From the NCBI RefSeq assembly GCF_009910705.1, contig NZ_JAAAXJ010000001.1, positions 310,001-374,000 on the forward strand: DNA of 64,000 nucleotides. The letters run 5' to 3'. A program made the position numbers and the translations under genes. The notes beneath the pieces are model-generated. The model was given only the letters and a program-made list of their open reading frames with translations. It made no database searches and was not told the origin of the DNA. Shown one piece after another: positions 1 through 8,280 of this stretch. Positions within the stretch are counted from its first letter, which is position 1. The number at the start of each line of letters is the position of its first letter. This DNA comes from Microvirga arsenatis. GTDB taxonomy: Bacteria; Pseudomonadota; Alphaproteobacteria; Rhizobiales; Beijerinckiaceae.

Positions 1-9
1 TTTGCCGTT

Positions 10-885
10 TCAGATCGCCTTTCCGAGCCGGCCGGCGAGATCCTGGATGAACTGCCAGGCGGTGCGGCCGGAGCGGGCCCCGCGGGTGGTGGCCCATTCG
101 AGGGCCTCGGCGCGGATCGCCTCCCGGTCCGCCTCGAGGCCGAGATGGTCGACATAGCCGAAGACCATGTCGAGATATTCGTCCTGGCTGCACTTGTGGA
201 AGCCGAGCCAGAGGCCGAAGCGATCGGACAGCGACACCTTCTCCTCCACCGCCTCGCCGGGATTGATCGCAGTCGAGCGCTCGTTCTCCATCATGTCGCG
301 GGGCAGGAGGTGGCGGCGGTTCGAGGTGGCGTAGAAGATCACGTTGTCGGGCCGGCCCTCGATCCCGCCCTCCAGCACCGCCTTGAGGGACTTGTAGGAC
401 GTGTCGTCGGCATCGAAGGACAGGTCGTCGCAGAACACGATGAAGCGGTGCGGGTCTGTCCGCAGGAGGCCCATGAGCTCGGGCAGGGTCTCGATGTCCT
501 CCCGGTGGATCTCGATCAGCTTCAGGGGCCGGGCCTCGGCGGGCCTGGCATGATTGATCTCCGCATGGACCGCCTTGACCAGGGAGGACTTGCCCATGCC
601 GCGGGCGCCCCAGAGCAGGGCGTTGTTGGCCGGCAGGCCCCGGGCGAAGCGCCCGGTGTTCTCCGCCAGCTGGTCCCGCACCCGATCGATGCCGCGCAGC
701 AGGCTCATCTCGACCCGGTTGACCTTCGGGACCGGGGAGAGCCTGCGGCCTGCCGCTTGCCAGACGAAGGCGTCGGCGGCCGTAAAATCCGCGTGAGGCG
801 AGGCCACGGGGGCGAGGCGCTCAAGGGCAGCGGCGATGCGCGTCAAAAGCGCCAGGGTTTCAGGAGAATTGAGGTCTGCGGGCAT
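10..885 (-). CDS. DUF815-family P-loop ATPase
   Basis: This 291-residue protein is a predicted AAA-like ATP-binding protein of the DUF815 family, cytoplasmic, with unknown cellular role. The Walker A motif GARGMGKS lies at residues 93-100 and a Walker B-like strand (RFIVFCDDLSF) at about 147-157. The C-terminal part contains SLSDRFG and a helical lid, as is usual for this family. The frame stays open for 97 codons upstream, but that extension translates the palindromic repeats at 973-1083 and looks non-coding, so the ATG at 885 is chosen. The stop codon is close to the window edge, and the gene downstream is not visible. Confidence 0.85.
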   Translation of the reverse strand: MPADLNSPETLALLTRIAAALERLAPVASPHADFTAADAFVWQAAGRRLSPVPKVNRVEMSLLRGIDRVRDQLAENTGRFARGLPANNALLWGARGMGKSSLVKAVHAEINHARPAEARPLKLIEIHREDIETLPELMGLLRTDPHRFIVFCDDLSFDADDTSYKSLKAVLEGGIEGRPDNVIFYATSNRRHLLPRDMMENERSTAINPGEAVEEKVSLSDRFGLWLGFHKCSQDEYLDMVFGYVDHLGLEADREAIRAEALEWATTRGARSGRTAWQFIQDLAGRLGKAI

Positions 886-972
886 GTCGAACACGGTGAT
901 CCGGGGTGGGTAAGGGGATTGCTTAGCGCGGAAAGCGTCAAACGGTCCACGGAGAGGCCTTTGGAAAGTCTG

Positions 973-1083
973 GCATCGGACCCAAAAGTGGAAGCCACTT
1001 TTGGGGGCAATCCGATGCTTTCTTCTTAGAAAGGCACATCGTTGGGCGCGGAAAACCGGTACCCACTTTTCCGCACGATGTGC
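973..1083. repeat. Two adjacent palindromic intergenic repeats
   Basis: Two imperfect inverted repeats lie side by side between the DUF815 gene and yajC. The first has outer arms GCATCGGA (973-980) and TCCGATGC (1011-1018) and an inner stem CCCAAAAGTGG/CCACTTTTGGG. The second has outer arms GCACATCGT (1034-1042) and ACGATGTGC (1075-1083) and inner arms GCGGAAAA/TTTTCCGC around CCGGTACCCA. Both have an 8-9 bp outer stem, a short asymmetric bulge and an inner A/T-rich stem. The rest of the gap between 886 and 1200 shows nothing else beyond the expected yajC promoter region. Confidence 0.8.
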
Positions 1084-1200
1084 CTGCAACTTCATTGATT
1101 TCGCGGACTCGATGGGTATAGTCCGCCACGCTTTGAATCCCGTCCGGCGCGGGTAGGCCCGAAAAGTGCCTGCCACGCGCCTTTATCCATGGAGAGCCGC

Positions 1201-1533
1201 TTGTTCATTTCGCCTGCCTTCGCACAAGGGGCCCCTGCCGGGGGCGGAACGGAGATGATCCTTCAATTCGTTCCGTTCATCCTCATATTCGTCATCATGT
1301 GGTTCCTGATCATCCGGCCCCAGCAGCGCCGGGTGAAGGCCCACCAGGAGATGATCAAGAACGTGCGCCGGGGCGACACGATCGTCACGTCGGGCGGCAT
1401 CATCGGCAAGGTGACCAAGGTCACCGAGGACGCGGCCGACATCGAGATCGAGATCGCGGAGGGCGTCAGGGTGAAGGTGGCCCGGGCCATGATCTCCGAC
1501 GTCCGTTCCAAGAGCGAGCCGGTCAAGGCCTGA
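1201..1533 (+). CDS. yajC: Sec translocase accessory subunit YajC
   Basis: YajC is a small single-pass inner-membrane protein that associates with SecDF-YidC at the SecYEG translocon. The protein has one membrane segment (MILQFVPFILIFVIMWFLII) followed by the family signature RPQQRR and a cytoplasmic domain with GDTIVTSGGIIGKV. An ATG at 1189 gives 114 residues but has no ribosome binding site. The TTG at 1201 is preceded by GGAGAG at 1193-1198 and gives an N-terminus MFISPAFAQ, typical of alphaproteobacterial YajC, so the 110-residue form is preferred. It is followed by secD after about 90 bases, consistent with a yajC-secD-secF operon. Confidence 0.92.
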   Translation: MFISPAFAQGAPAGGGTEMILQFVPFILIFVIMWFLIIRPQQRRVKAHQEMIKNVRRGDTIVTSGGIIGKVTKVTEDAADIEIEIAEGVRVKVARAMISDVRSKSEPVKA

Positions 1534-1621
1534 TTGAGACAAGGCCGGCCCGTTCCGGAGCGGACGGGCCGGTTGGCCGCATCGGCATGCGGCAGAGAGT
1601 GTGAGAAAGGTTGAGCTGACG

Positions 1622-3229
1622 ATGCTGCGCTTCTCCAGATCGAAGATCATCGCCACGGTAGCGGTCATCGTGATCGGCCTGCTTCTTGCGGTCCCGAGCA
1701 CCATGACCCGCGAGCAGCGTCAGGCCTATCTGAATGCCATCCCGAGCTGGGTTCCGTCCTGGCTCGTTCCCTCCCGCGCCATCGTGCTCGGCCTCGACCT
1801 GCAGGGCGGCTCCCATGTCCTCCTCGAGGTGGACCGGCAGGACCTGCTGCGCACCCAGATCATCACCCTGCGCGACGACGTCCGCCGCATCCTGCGCGAC
1901 ACCCGCGTCGCGTCCCAGAACGGCATCCAGACCGTCCAGCGCGGCGTGCAGATCCGGGTTCCCGACGCGGCGGACCGCGAGCGGCTGCTGCCGCGGCTGC
2001 GCGAGCTGGCGCAGCCCGTGGGCAACGCCATGCTTGGCCAGACGGGCGGCAACACCATCGAGATCAACACGACCCCGGACGGCGTGATCACCCTGACCTA
2101 TACCGAGGTCGGCATCAACGAGCGCGTGCGCCGTGCCGTCGACCAGTCCATCGAGGTCATCCGCCGCCGCGTGGACGCCACCGGCACCACGGAACCCAGC
2201 ATCCAGCGCCAGGGCGCCGACCGCGTCCTCGTCCAGGTTCCGGGCTTGCAGGATCCGCAGCAGCTCAAGGCGCTGCTCGGCGAGACCGGCAATCTCGAGT
2301 TCCGCCTGCTGGCCCAGCCCGGCGCGACCGATGTGGACATGCTGCCCATGCAGGATGCGGGGGGGCAGCGCGTCCCGGTCGAGCGGCGGATCATCGCCGA
2401 GGGCGGCGATCTCGTCGATGCGCAGCCGGCCTTCGACAGCCGGACCAACCAGCCCATCGTCAACTTCCGCTTCAACATCCGCGGCGCCCAGCGCTTCGGC
2501 CAGGCGACGACGGAAAACCTCGGGCGCCAGCTCGCCATCGTGCTCGACAACCAGGTGATCTCCGCGCCCACCATCCAGTCGCCGATCACCGGCGGCTCGG
2601 GCCAGATCTCCGGCAGCTTCACCGTGGAGCAGGTGAACAACCTCGCCGTGCTGCTCCGCTCCGGCGCCCTGCCGGCCAAGCTCACCATCGTCGAGGAGCG
2701 CACCGTCGGCCCCGGCCTCGGACGGGACTCCATCGAAGCCGGCAAGATGGCCACCTATGTCGCGGCCATCTTCGTGATCATCTTCATGTTCGCCACCTAC
2801 GGCCTCTTCGGCCTCTTCGCGAACATCGCGCTCCTCGTCCATGTGGGCCTCATCTTCGGCCTCATGTCGGTGCTCGAGGCCACGCTGACCCTGCCCGGCA
2901 TCGCCGGCATCGTGCTCACCATCGGCACGGCCGTGGATTCCAACGTGCTGATCTACGAGCGCATCCGCGAGGAGGTCCATGCGGGCCGGTCCATCGTGTC
3001 GGCCATCCAGGCCGGCTTCGACCGGGCCTTCGCCACCATCGTCGATTCCAACAGCACCATGGCGATCGCGGCCGTGATCCTGTTCTTCCTCGGCTCCGGC
3101 CCCGTGCGCGGCTTCGCGGTCGTGTTCATTCTCGGCATCCTGACGACGGTGATCACCGCCGTCACCCTGACGCGCATGATGATTGCGCTCTGGTACCACT
3201 GGATGCGTCCCAAAGCTCTTCCGTTCTAA
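1622..3229 (+). CDS. secD: Protein translocase subunit SecD
   Basis: SecD is the large subunit of the SecDF complex, which uses the proton motive force to help complete protein translocation at the periplasmic face. The 535-residue protein has an N-terminal membrane helix, the D1 signature LGLDLQGGSHVL, a long periplasmic region with RRRVDATGTTEP, and a C-terminal five-helix bundle from about residue 370 that includes TIGTAVDSNVLIYERIREE. An in-frame GTG lies seven codons upstream at 1601; the ATG at 1622 with AAGG 12 bases upstream gives the usual MLRFSR start. secF follows with an overlapping ribosome binding site. Confidence 0.96.
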   Translation: MLRFSRSKIIATVAVIVIGLLLAVPSTMTREQRQAYLNAIPSWVPSWLVPSRAIVLGLDLQGGSHVLLEVDRQDLLRTQIITLRDDVRRILRDTRVASQNGIQTVQRGVQIRVPDAADRERLLPRLRELAQPVGNAMLGQTGGNTIEINTTPDGVITLTYTEVGINERVRRAVDQSIEVIRRRVDATGTTEPSIQRQGADRVLVQVPGLQDPQQLKALLGETGNLEFRLLAQPGATDVDMLPMQDAGGQRVPVERRIIAEGGDLVDAQPAFDSRTNQPIVNFRFNIRGAQRFGQATTENLGRQLAIVLDNQVISAPTIQSPITGGSGQISGSFTVEQVNNLAVLLRSGALPAKLTIVEERTVGPGLGRDSIEAGKMATYVAAIFVIIFMFATYGLFGLFANIALLVHVGLIFGLMSVLEATLTLPGIAGIVLTIGTAVDSNVLIYERIREEVHAGRSIVSAIQAGFDRAFATIVDSNSTMAIAAVILFFLGSGPVRGFAVVFILGILTTVITAVTLTRMMIALWYHWMRPKALPF

Positions 3230-3241
3230 GGAGTGCGTATC

Positions 3242-4180
3242 GTGCGCCTCGTCCGCCTCTGGCCCGAAAACTCCCATTTCGACTTCATGCGCTTCAGGCG
3301 CTTCTCGTTCCCGTTGTCGGCGCTCATCTCGGTGCTGACGGCGCTGATGCTCTTCACCGTCGGCCTGAACTTCGGCATCGACTTCAAGGGCGGCACGCTC
3401 ATGGAGATCCAGGCCAAGTCCGGCCAGGCCGATGTCGCCCGCATCCGCAGCACCGCCGAGGGCTTCGGCTTCGGCGACGTTGAGGTGCAGGAGTTCGGCA
3501 ATGCCGGCGAGGTCTCGCTGCGCTTCCCGATCCAGCCGGGGGGCGAGGCCGGGCAGGCGGCGGTGGTGCAGAAGGCCCGCGACACCTTCGGCGCGGATTA
3601 CGAGTTCCGCCGCGTGGAGACCGTGGGACCGCGCGTCTCGGGCGAGCTCGTGCAGTCCGGCACCATCGGCGTCGTGCTCTCGGTCATCGCGGTTCTGTTC
3701 TATCTCTGGTTCCGCTTCGAGCGGGAGCTCGCGGTCGCCTCCATCATCGGCACGCTGCACGACATCGTGCTCACCATCGGCTTCTTCGTGATCACGCGGC
3801 ACGAGTTCAACATGACCTCGATCGCGGCGATCCTCACCATCGTGGGCTACTCGCTCAACGAGACGGTGGTGGTGTTCGACCGAACACGAGAGCTCATGCG
3901 CCGCTACAAGACGATGCCGACCGAGGAACTGCTGAACCTGTCGATCAATCACACCATGTCCCGCACGGTGATGACGGCGGCCACCACCGCGCTCTCGCTG
4001 CTGGCGCTGGTGCTGTTCGGCGGTCAGGCGATCCAGGGCTTCGCCCAGGTCATGCTCTACGGCGTCATCATCTGCACGTACTCGGCCATCTGCATCTCGT
4101 CGCCGATGCTGATCTATATCGGCCTGCGCGGCTCGGAAGCCGTGAAGGTTCCGGAGGGCAGGGCCGCCGCAGCGGAGTAG
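3242..4180 (+). CDS. secF: Protein translocase subunit SecF
   Basis: SecF pairs with SecD in the proton-driven SecDF translocation motor of the inner membrane. The 312-residue protein has the N-terminal helix, the SecF signature FGIDFKGGTLME, and the C-terminal RND-like bundle with VGYSLNETVVVFDR. Two GTG starts are possible. The one at 3233 sits inside the SD sequence, while the one at 3242 is eight bases after TAAGGAG, which overlaps the secD stop, so 3242 is chosen. The tight secD-secF junction implies translational coupling. The next gene starts four bases after the stop. Confidence 0.95.
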   Translation: MRLVRLWPENSHFDFMRFRRFSFPLSALISVLTALMLFTVGLNFGIDFKGGTLMEIQAKSGQADVARIRSTAEGFGFGDVEVQEFGNAGEVSLRFPIQPGGEAGQAAVVQKARDTFGADYEFRRVETVGPRVSGELVQSGTIGVVLSVIAVLFYLWFRFERELAVASIIGTLHDIVLTIGFFVITRHEFNMTSIAAILTIVGYSLNETVVVFDRTRELMRRYKTMPTEELLNLSINHTMSRTVMTAATTALSLLALVLFGGQAIQGFAQVMLYGVIICTYSAICISSPMLIYIGLRGSEAVKVPEGRAAAAE

Positions 4181-4184
4181 GATC

Positions 4185-4568
4185 ATGAGCTCTGGCCGCC
4201 TCTACGACGGGTTTTTGCCAGGCCGTTACCAGTTCGATGCCTATGGCAATGGCGGCTTCCGCTTCGCGGACATGTCCCATCGGGGCTCGCTTCTGGCGCT
4301 CCCGTCCGGGATCAGGGCCTGGCCTGTCGCCTCCCTGGCCGACCTGACGGACGAGGCGCTCGATCCGATCTTTGCGGAGGGCGACGCGCTCGAGCTCCTG
4401 CTCCTCGGGACCGGCGCCGAGATCGCGGCGCTCCCGGCGGCGTTCCGGGCACGCTTCAAGGAGGCCGGGATCGGCCTCGACGTGATGCAGACGGGCGCGG
4501 CCGCGCGCACCTACAACATCCTGCTCGCCGAGAACCGCAAGGTCGGCGCAGCCCTGATCGCCGTTTAA
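4185..4568 (+). CDS. Mth938-domain protein (DUF498, NDUFAF3-like)
   Basis: This 127-residue protein belongs to the Mth938/DUF498 fold family, whose mitochondrial member NDUFAF3 is a respiratory complex I assembly factor. Visible family features are the FRFADMSHRGSLLALPSG segment, the LELLLLGTG strand-turn and the C-terminal TGAAARTYNILLAE, which includes the conserved T-A-x-x-T-Y-N-x-L pattern. It starts four bases after secF and is followed after one base by the squalene/phytoene-synthase-like gene. All three are probably co-transcribed with the Sec genes. The bacterial function is not established, and a role in membrane-complex biogenesis is inferred from the homology and position. Confidence 0.85.
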   Translation: MSSGRLYDGFLPGRYQFDAYGNGGFRFADMSHRGSLLALPSGIRAWPVASLADLTDEALDPIFAEGDALELLLLGTGAEIAALPAAFRARFKEAGIGLDVMQTGAAARTYNILLAENRKVGAALIAV

Positions 4569-4569
4569 G

Positions 4570-5412
4570 ATGGCGGAGGCCCACTCCAATTTCGCGCATT
4601 GCGAGGCGCTCGTGCGCGAGGCCGATCCGGACCGCTACTGGGCGAGCCTCTTCGCGCCGGCCGACAAGCGGCCGCATCTTCACGCGCTCTACGCCTTCAA
4701 TTTCGAGATCGCCCGCGTGCGCGAGGCGGTGCGGGAGGCCCTCGTGGGCGAGATCCGCCTGCAATGGTGGCGCGATGCCCTGCAGGGCGAGGCGCGCGGC
4801 GACGTGCGGGCCAATCCCGTAGCGGCGGCGCTCGACGACACCATCGTGCAGTTCCGGCTCCCGCGGCAATCCCTCGTCGACCTCATCGATGCCCGGATCT
4901 TCGACCTCTACGAGGATCCGATGCCGAGCCTCAACGACCTCGAAGGCTATTGCGGCGAGACCTCCTCCAGCCTGATCCAGCTGGCGAGCCTGATCCTCGC
5001 CAGAGGCACGAATCCCGGCACCGCCGATGCGGCCGGGCATGCGGGCGTCGCCTATGCAATCACCGGGCTGCTGCGCGCCCTTCCGATCCATGCCCGGCAG
5101 GGGCAGCTCTATCTGCCGGCCGACATCCTGGAGCGTCACGGCGTCGTGCGCGAGGACATCGTCACCGGGCGCGGCGGGCCGGGTCTCGCGAGCGCCCTGG
5201 CCGATCTGCGCGCCGTCGCCCGCCGTCACCTCGAACGGGCGCGCGCGCTGCGCACGACCATTCCCGATGCCGCCAAGCCCGCCTTTCAGCCGATCGCCCT
5301 GGTGGAGCCCTATCTCAAGGCGATGGAGCGTCGGGACTACGACCCGTTCCACACCATGGTGGACATCCCGCAATGGCGCCGCATCTGGGCGCTCTGGCGC
5401 GGGCCGTTCTAG
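4570..5412 (+). CDS. Squalene/phytoene synthase-family protein (NDUFAF6-like)
   Basis: This 280-residue all-helical protein belongs to the squalene/phytoene synthase superfamily. It has RIRLQWWRDAL-type (here EIRLQWWRDAL) and LPADILERHGV segments characteristic of the family branch that includes mitochondrial NDUFAF6. The first aspartate-rich motif expected of prenyl synthases (DxxxD) is poorly represented: the region reads LHALYAFNFEIARVREAV. A prenyl-transfer activity is therefore uncertain. Lack of other carotenoid genes nearby and tight linkage to the Mth938-domain gene (one-base gap) argue for a complex I assembly-type role. The start at 4570 directly follows the upstream stop. Confidence 0.8.
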   Translation: MAEAHSNFAHCEALVREADPDRYWASLFAPADKRPHLHALYAFNFEIARVREAVREALVGEIRLQWWRDALQGEARGDVRANPVAAALDDTIVQFRLPRQSLVDLIDARIFDLYEDPMPSLNDLEGYCGETSSSLIQLASLILARGTNPGTADAAGHAGVAYAITGLLRALPIHARQGQLYLPADILERHGVVREDIVTGRGGPGLASALADLRAVARRHLERARALRTTIPDAAKPAFQPIALVEPYLKAMERRDYDPFHTMVDIPQWRRIWALWRGPF

Positions 5413-5430
5413 AGAACCGCACACTCTTCA

Positions 5431-5675
5431 GCGTCATCCCGGACGGAGCGCAGCGGCGATCCGGGATCGCGTGCAGGATGGAGCACTGTCATCCCGGGGC
5501 CGCGCAGCGGCGATCCGGGATCCATACCGCTGACGCTGCAAAAAAGGCGCGACGCTGTTCGCCTCTTCTTGAGACGTCATGGTTATGGATCCCCGCCTGC
5601 CGGGGATGACAACGTTGAGGTTGGAGAACCAAATAGTGAGAGCGATCCCGGATCGGTTGCACCGCCCGGGATGAC
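5431..5675. repeat. Cluster of GTCATCCCGG palindromic repeats
   Basis: The gap between the phytoene-synthase-like gene and trmFO (5413-5683) holds several copies of a short repeat whose ends read GTCATCCCGG and CCGGGATGAC. Two direct units lie at about 5433 and 5490, each with the inner sequence CGGCGATCCGGGATC. Two further units in the reverse sense end at about 5610 and 5675. Related copies occur at 41172-41272 and about 42371-42400 in this window. They can form strong stem-loops between two convergent genes and may act in transcription termination or mRNA stability. They look like REP-type dispersed elements and encode nothing. Confidence 0.8.
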
Positions 5676-5683
5676 GGCCGGCG

Positions 5684-7108
5684 CTACTCCGCCGCCGCAG
5701 GCAACGCGCTGCCCGAGAGCCAGGCCGCGAGATCTGCGCGGGCCCGGTCGGTCAGCGCCTTCTTCCTCGCGATCGCCTTGGCCGAACCGCGCAGGCGCTT
5801 GCCGTCCTCCGCCTTGGGAGCGCGGTCGAGGGGCGGGAACAGGCCGAAATTGACGTTCATCGGCTGGAAGGAGCGCGGCCCCTCGTCGATGGTCTCGATG
5901 TGCCCGCCGGTGATGTGGTTGATGAGCGCGCCGAGCGCCGTCGTGTGCGGCAGCGGCCGGATCGGCCGTCCCAGCCGCTCGGCGGCGGCGAAGCGGCCGG
6001 TCATGAGGCCGACCGCCGCGCTCTCCACATAGCCCTCGCAGCCGGTGATCTGGCCGGCGAAGCGCAGGCGCGGCATGGCCTTCAGGCGAAGCGTGGGGTC
6101 GAGGAGCTTGGGCGAGTTGAGATAGGTGTTGCGGTGGATGCCGCCGAGGCGGGCGAACTCCGCGTTCTCCAGGCCCGGGATCATGCGAAAGATGCCGGTC
6201 TGGGCGCCGTATTTCAGCTTGGTCTGGAAGCCCACCATGTTGAACAGGGTGCCCAGCGCATTGTCCTGGCGCAGCTGCACGATGGCGTAGGGCTTCCTGT
6301 CCGGGTTGCGCGGATCGGTGAGGCCCACCGGCTTCATGGGGCCGTGACGGAGGGTCTCGCGGCCGCGCTCGGCCATGACCTCGATGGGCAGGCAGCCGTC
6401 GAAATAGGGGGTGTTGGCCTCCCATTCCTTGAATTCGGTCTTCTCGCCGGCGAGCAGCGCATCGACGAAGGCATCGTACTGCTCCTTGGTCATGGGGCAG
6501 TTGATGTAGTCCTTGCCCGTGCCGCCCGGCCCGACCTTGTCGTAGCGCGACTGGAACCAGGCGATGTCCATGTTGATGGACTCGCGATAGACGATGGGCG
6601 CGATGGCGTCGAAGAAGGCGAGCGACGTCTCGCCCGTGAGATCGAGGATGGCCTGCGCCAAAGCGGGCGAGGTGAGGGGGCCGGTGGCGATGATGACGGA
6701 GGACCAATCGTCCGGCGGCAGACCCGCGATCTCGCCCCGCTCGATGGTGACGAGGGGATGGGCCTCGAGCGCCGCCGTCACAGCCGCCGAAAAGCCGTCG
6801 CGGTCGACCGCCAGCGCGCCGCCGGCGGGCACCTGGTTGGCATCTCCCTTGGCCATGATCAGCGAGCCCAGGGTGCGCATCTCCTGATGCAGCAGGCCGA
6901 CCGCATTGGTCTCGGCATCGTCCGAACGGAAGGAGTTGGAGCAGACGAGCTCCGCCAGTCCATCCGTCTTGTGCGCGTCGGTGCCGCGCACCGGGCGCAT
7001 CTCATGCAGCACGACGGGAACGCCGGCCTGCGCGATCTGCCAGGCGGCTTCGGAGCCGGCGAGGCCGCCGCCGATGACGTGGATGGGTTCGATGGTGCTC
7101 ATGGTCAT
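5684..7108 (-). CDS. trmFO: Folate/FAD-dependent tRNA uridine-54 methyltransferase TrmFO
   Basis: TrmFO makes the ribothymidine at position 54 of tRNAs, using methylenetetrahydrofolate as carbon donor and FADH2/NAD(P)H as reductant. The 474-residue protein is of normal length. It opens with the FAD-binding motif [12 protein letters not shown] and continues with the family block [11 protein letters not shown], then [12 protein letters not shown] and the C-terminal NVNFGLFPP. Start is the ATG at 7108; a second ATG lies two codons in. It is divergent from the SDR gene, with 80 bases between them, and convergent with the phytoene-synthase-like gene across a repeat cluster. The gene is ordinary in all visible respects. 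Confidence 0.95.
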   Translation of the reverse strand: MTMSTIEPIHVIGGGLAGSEAAWQIAQAGVPVVLHEMRPVRGTDAHKTDGLAELVCSNSFRSDDAETNAVGLLHQEMRTLGSLIMAKGDANQVPAGGALAVDRDGFSAAVTAALEAHPLVTIERGEIAGLPPDDWSSVIIATGPLTSPALAQAILDLTGETSLAFFDAIAPIVYRESINMDIAWFQSRYDKVGPGGTGKDYINCPMTKEQYDAFVDALLAGEKTEFKEWEANTPYFDGCLPIEVMAERGRETLRHGPMKPVGLTDPRNPDRKPYAIVQLRQDNALGTLFNMVGFQTKLKYGAQTGIFRMIPGLENAEFARLGGIHRNTYLNSPKLLDPTLRLKAMPRLRFAGQITGCEGYVESAAVGLMTGRFAAAERLGRPIRPLPHTTALGALINHITGGHIETIDEGPRSFQPMNVNFGLFPPLDRAPKAEDGKRLRGSAKAIARKKALTDRARADLAAWLSGSALPAAAE

Positions 7109-7188
7109 TCTCCCAAGCGGCTTTGTTGACTCCCTCGGGAGCCCTGGTCAAGCTGGGCAGGTCTGCTGTCGGAAAGGCTGTCAACGCC

Positions 7189-7947
7189 ATGCAATCCAAG
7201 CGTCCCGTGGTCCTTATTACAGGCGGAAGCCGCGGCATAGGGGCTGCGGTGGCGCAGCTTGCGGCGCAGCGCGGCTATGACGTGGCCATCACCTACCGGT
7301 CGGAGCGCGAGGCGGCGGAGCGGGTGCTCGCGGCGTGCCGCGCCGCGGGCGCGGCAACTGCCGCCTGCCAGGGCGACGTGGCCGTCGAAGGCGACGTGAC
7401 CCGCATCTTCGACGAGGCCGAGGCGGCTCTGGGACCGATCTCGCATGTGGTCAACAATGCAGGCATCACGGGCAAGTCGAGCCGGCTGGCGCAAGCCTCC
7501 TCCGAGGCGATCCGCGCCTGCATCGACATCAATGTTCTCGGCGCCCTGTGGGTGGCCCGCGAGGCGGCCCGGCGGCTCCCGAAGACCCCAGCCGGAGCGC
7601 CGCGGACCATCGTGAACATCTCCTCCGTGGCAGCCTCCCTCGGCAGCCCGAACGAGTATGTCTGGTATGCCGCCTCCAAGGGCGCCATCGACTCGCTCAC
7701 CATCGGTCTGGCGAAGGAACTGGCGCCCGAGGGCATCCGGGTGAACGCCGTCTCGCCGGGCATGACGAAGACCGAGATCCACGAGCGCAGCACCCAGGAT
7801 GCGGGGCGCCTGGAGCGGCTGCGGCCCCATATCCCCCTCAACCGGATCGGCGAGCCGGAGGAGATCGCGGAAGCGGTGCTGTTCCTCATGTCGGACGCCG
7901 CCTCCTACATCACGGGGGCGAATATCCCGGTTTCGGGCGGACGGTGA
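7189..7947 (+). CDS. SDR-family NAD(P)-dependent oxidoreductase
   Basis: This 252-residue classical short-chain dehydrogenase/reductase probably acts in the cytoplasm on a small alcohol or ketone. The substrate cannot be told from the sequence. The cofactor motif TGGSRGIG is at residues 11-18, NNAG at 89-92, the catalytic serine at 145/146 and the YxxxK pair at Tyr160 and Lys164. The sugar/acyl-type ending ITGANIPVSGG is also present. Residue Arg38, after the second strand, suggests NADP(H). The frame opens at 7123, but the ATG at 7189 with GGAAAGG upstream matches the family N-terminus. It stands alone on its strand. Confidence 0.88.
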   Translation: MQSKRPVVLITGGSRGIGAAVAQLAAQRGYDVAITYRSEREAAERVLAACRAAGAATAACQGDVAVEGDVTRIFDEAEAALGPISHVVNNAGITGKSSRLAQASSEAIRACIDINVLGALWVAREAARRLPKTPAGAPRTIVNISSVAASLGSPNEYVWYAASKGAIDSLTIGLAKELAPEGIRVNAVSPGMTKTEIHERSTQDAGRLERLRPHIPLNRIGEPEEIAEAVLFLMSDAASYITGANIPVSGGR

Positions 7948-7963
7948 GCCCAGACAGGCGAAA

Positions 7964-7990
7964 GCCCGCCGGGAGGCGGGCTAGGGCCTT
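7964..7990 (-). terminator. Hairpin between convergent SDR and DUF1127 genes
   Basis: A perfect stem GCCCGCC/GGCGGGC (7964-7970 and 7975-7981) encloses the loop GGGA. On the minus strand the stem is followed by TTTCGCC, so it is best read as the terminator of the DUF1127 gene. It may also stop SDR transcription from the other side. Confidence 0.55.
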
Positions 7991-7991
7991 A

Positions 7992-8006
7992 TGCTGCACT
8001 GCAGCA
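7992..8006. repeat. TGCTGCA-C-TGCAGCA palindrome
   Basis: This is a 15-base perfect palindrome around a central C, six bases beyond the DUF1127 stop codon. On the minus strand it is preceded by the A/T-rich TAAATTTTT. It contains GCACTGCA, which also occurs twice in inverted form in the leader of the same gene (8224-8253). Confidence 0.6.
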
Positions 8007-8011
8007 AAAAT

Positions 8012-8167
8012 TTACGCGACAGCGTGCTCGCGAGCGATGCTCTCGATCTGGAAGCGGGAGATGCCGAGATCGTCGAGTTCGCGGTCGGAGAGCAGGGACA
8101 GCTCGCGGACGGTCTCGCGATAACGCATGTAAGCACGGACCTTGGAGAGGATGTAGGACACGAACAT
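8012..8167 (-). CDS. DUF1127 small protein
   Basis: This 51-residue protein is of the DUF1127 family of small basic/amphipathic alphaproteobacterial proteins. Some family members affect phosphate, arginine metabolism or RNA processing; the role here is unknown. The signature at the C-terminal half is LSDRELDDLGISR, preceded by VRAYMRYRETVREL. The ATG at 8167 has a strong AGGAG seven bases upstream, which rules out the longer open frame beginning at 8254. The leader is unusually rich in inverted repeats (8187-8205, 8224-8253, 8281-8301), suggesting post-transcriptional or operator control. Confidence 0.88.
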   Translation of the reverse strand: MFVSYILSKVRAYMRYRETVRELSLLSDRELDDLGISRFQIESIAREHAVA

Positions 8168-8186
8168 GGGAAGCTCCTTGTCAGTT

Positions 8187-8205
8187 ACCGGTCCCTGTGA
8201 CCGGT
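8187..8205 (-). promoter_or_regulatory. Leader hairpin ACCGGTC/GACCGGT upstream of DUF1127
   Basis: This is a perfect 7-bp inverted repeat with a five-base loop, ending about 20 bases upstream of the DUF1127 start codon. It lies in the presumed 5' untranslated leader, just upstream of the ribosome binding site. Function is unknown. Confidence 0.5.
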
Positions 8206-8223
8206 GGCCTTTGTTCTTGCGTG

Positions 8224-8253
8224 TGCAGTGCGGATATAGGCGTGTGCACTGCA
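8224..8253 (-). promoter_or_regulatory. TGCAGTGC...GCACTGCA inverted repeat in DUF1127 leader
   Basis: Arms TGCAGTGC (8224-8231) and GCACTGCA (8246-8253) are perfect complements with a 14-base spacer. The same octamer recurs downstream of the gene at 7996-8003. This could be a dyad operator, or a leader hairpin able to pair with the 3' end of the transcript. Confidence 0.5.
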
Positions 8254-8280
8254 AAAGAGGAGCGGTAATAATGTAGGGCT

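Noticed and set aside
1523..4186. An 887-codon frame antisense to secD-secF
   Set aside because: Low-complexity charged product; the sense strand encodes intact SecD and SecF. It is a shadow of GC-rich codon bias.
4570..5412. Carotenoid or hopanoid biosynthesis gene (crtB/hpnC/hpnD)
   Set aside because: No other carotenoid or hopanoid gene is nearby, the first Asp-rich motif is not clear, and linkage to an Mth938-domain gene fits the NDUFAF6-like branch better.
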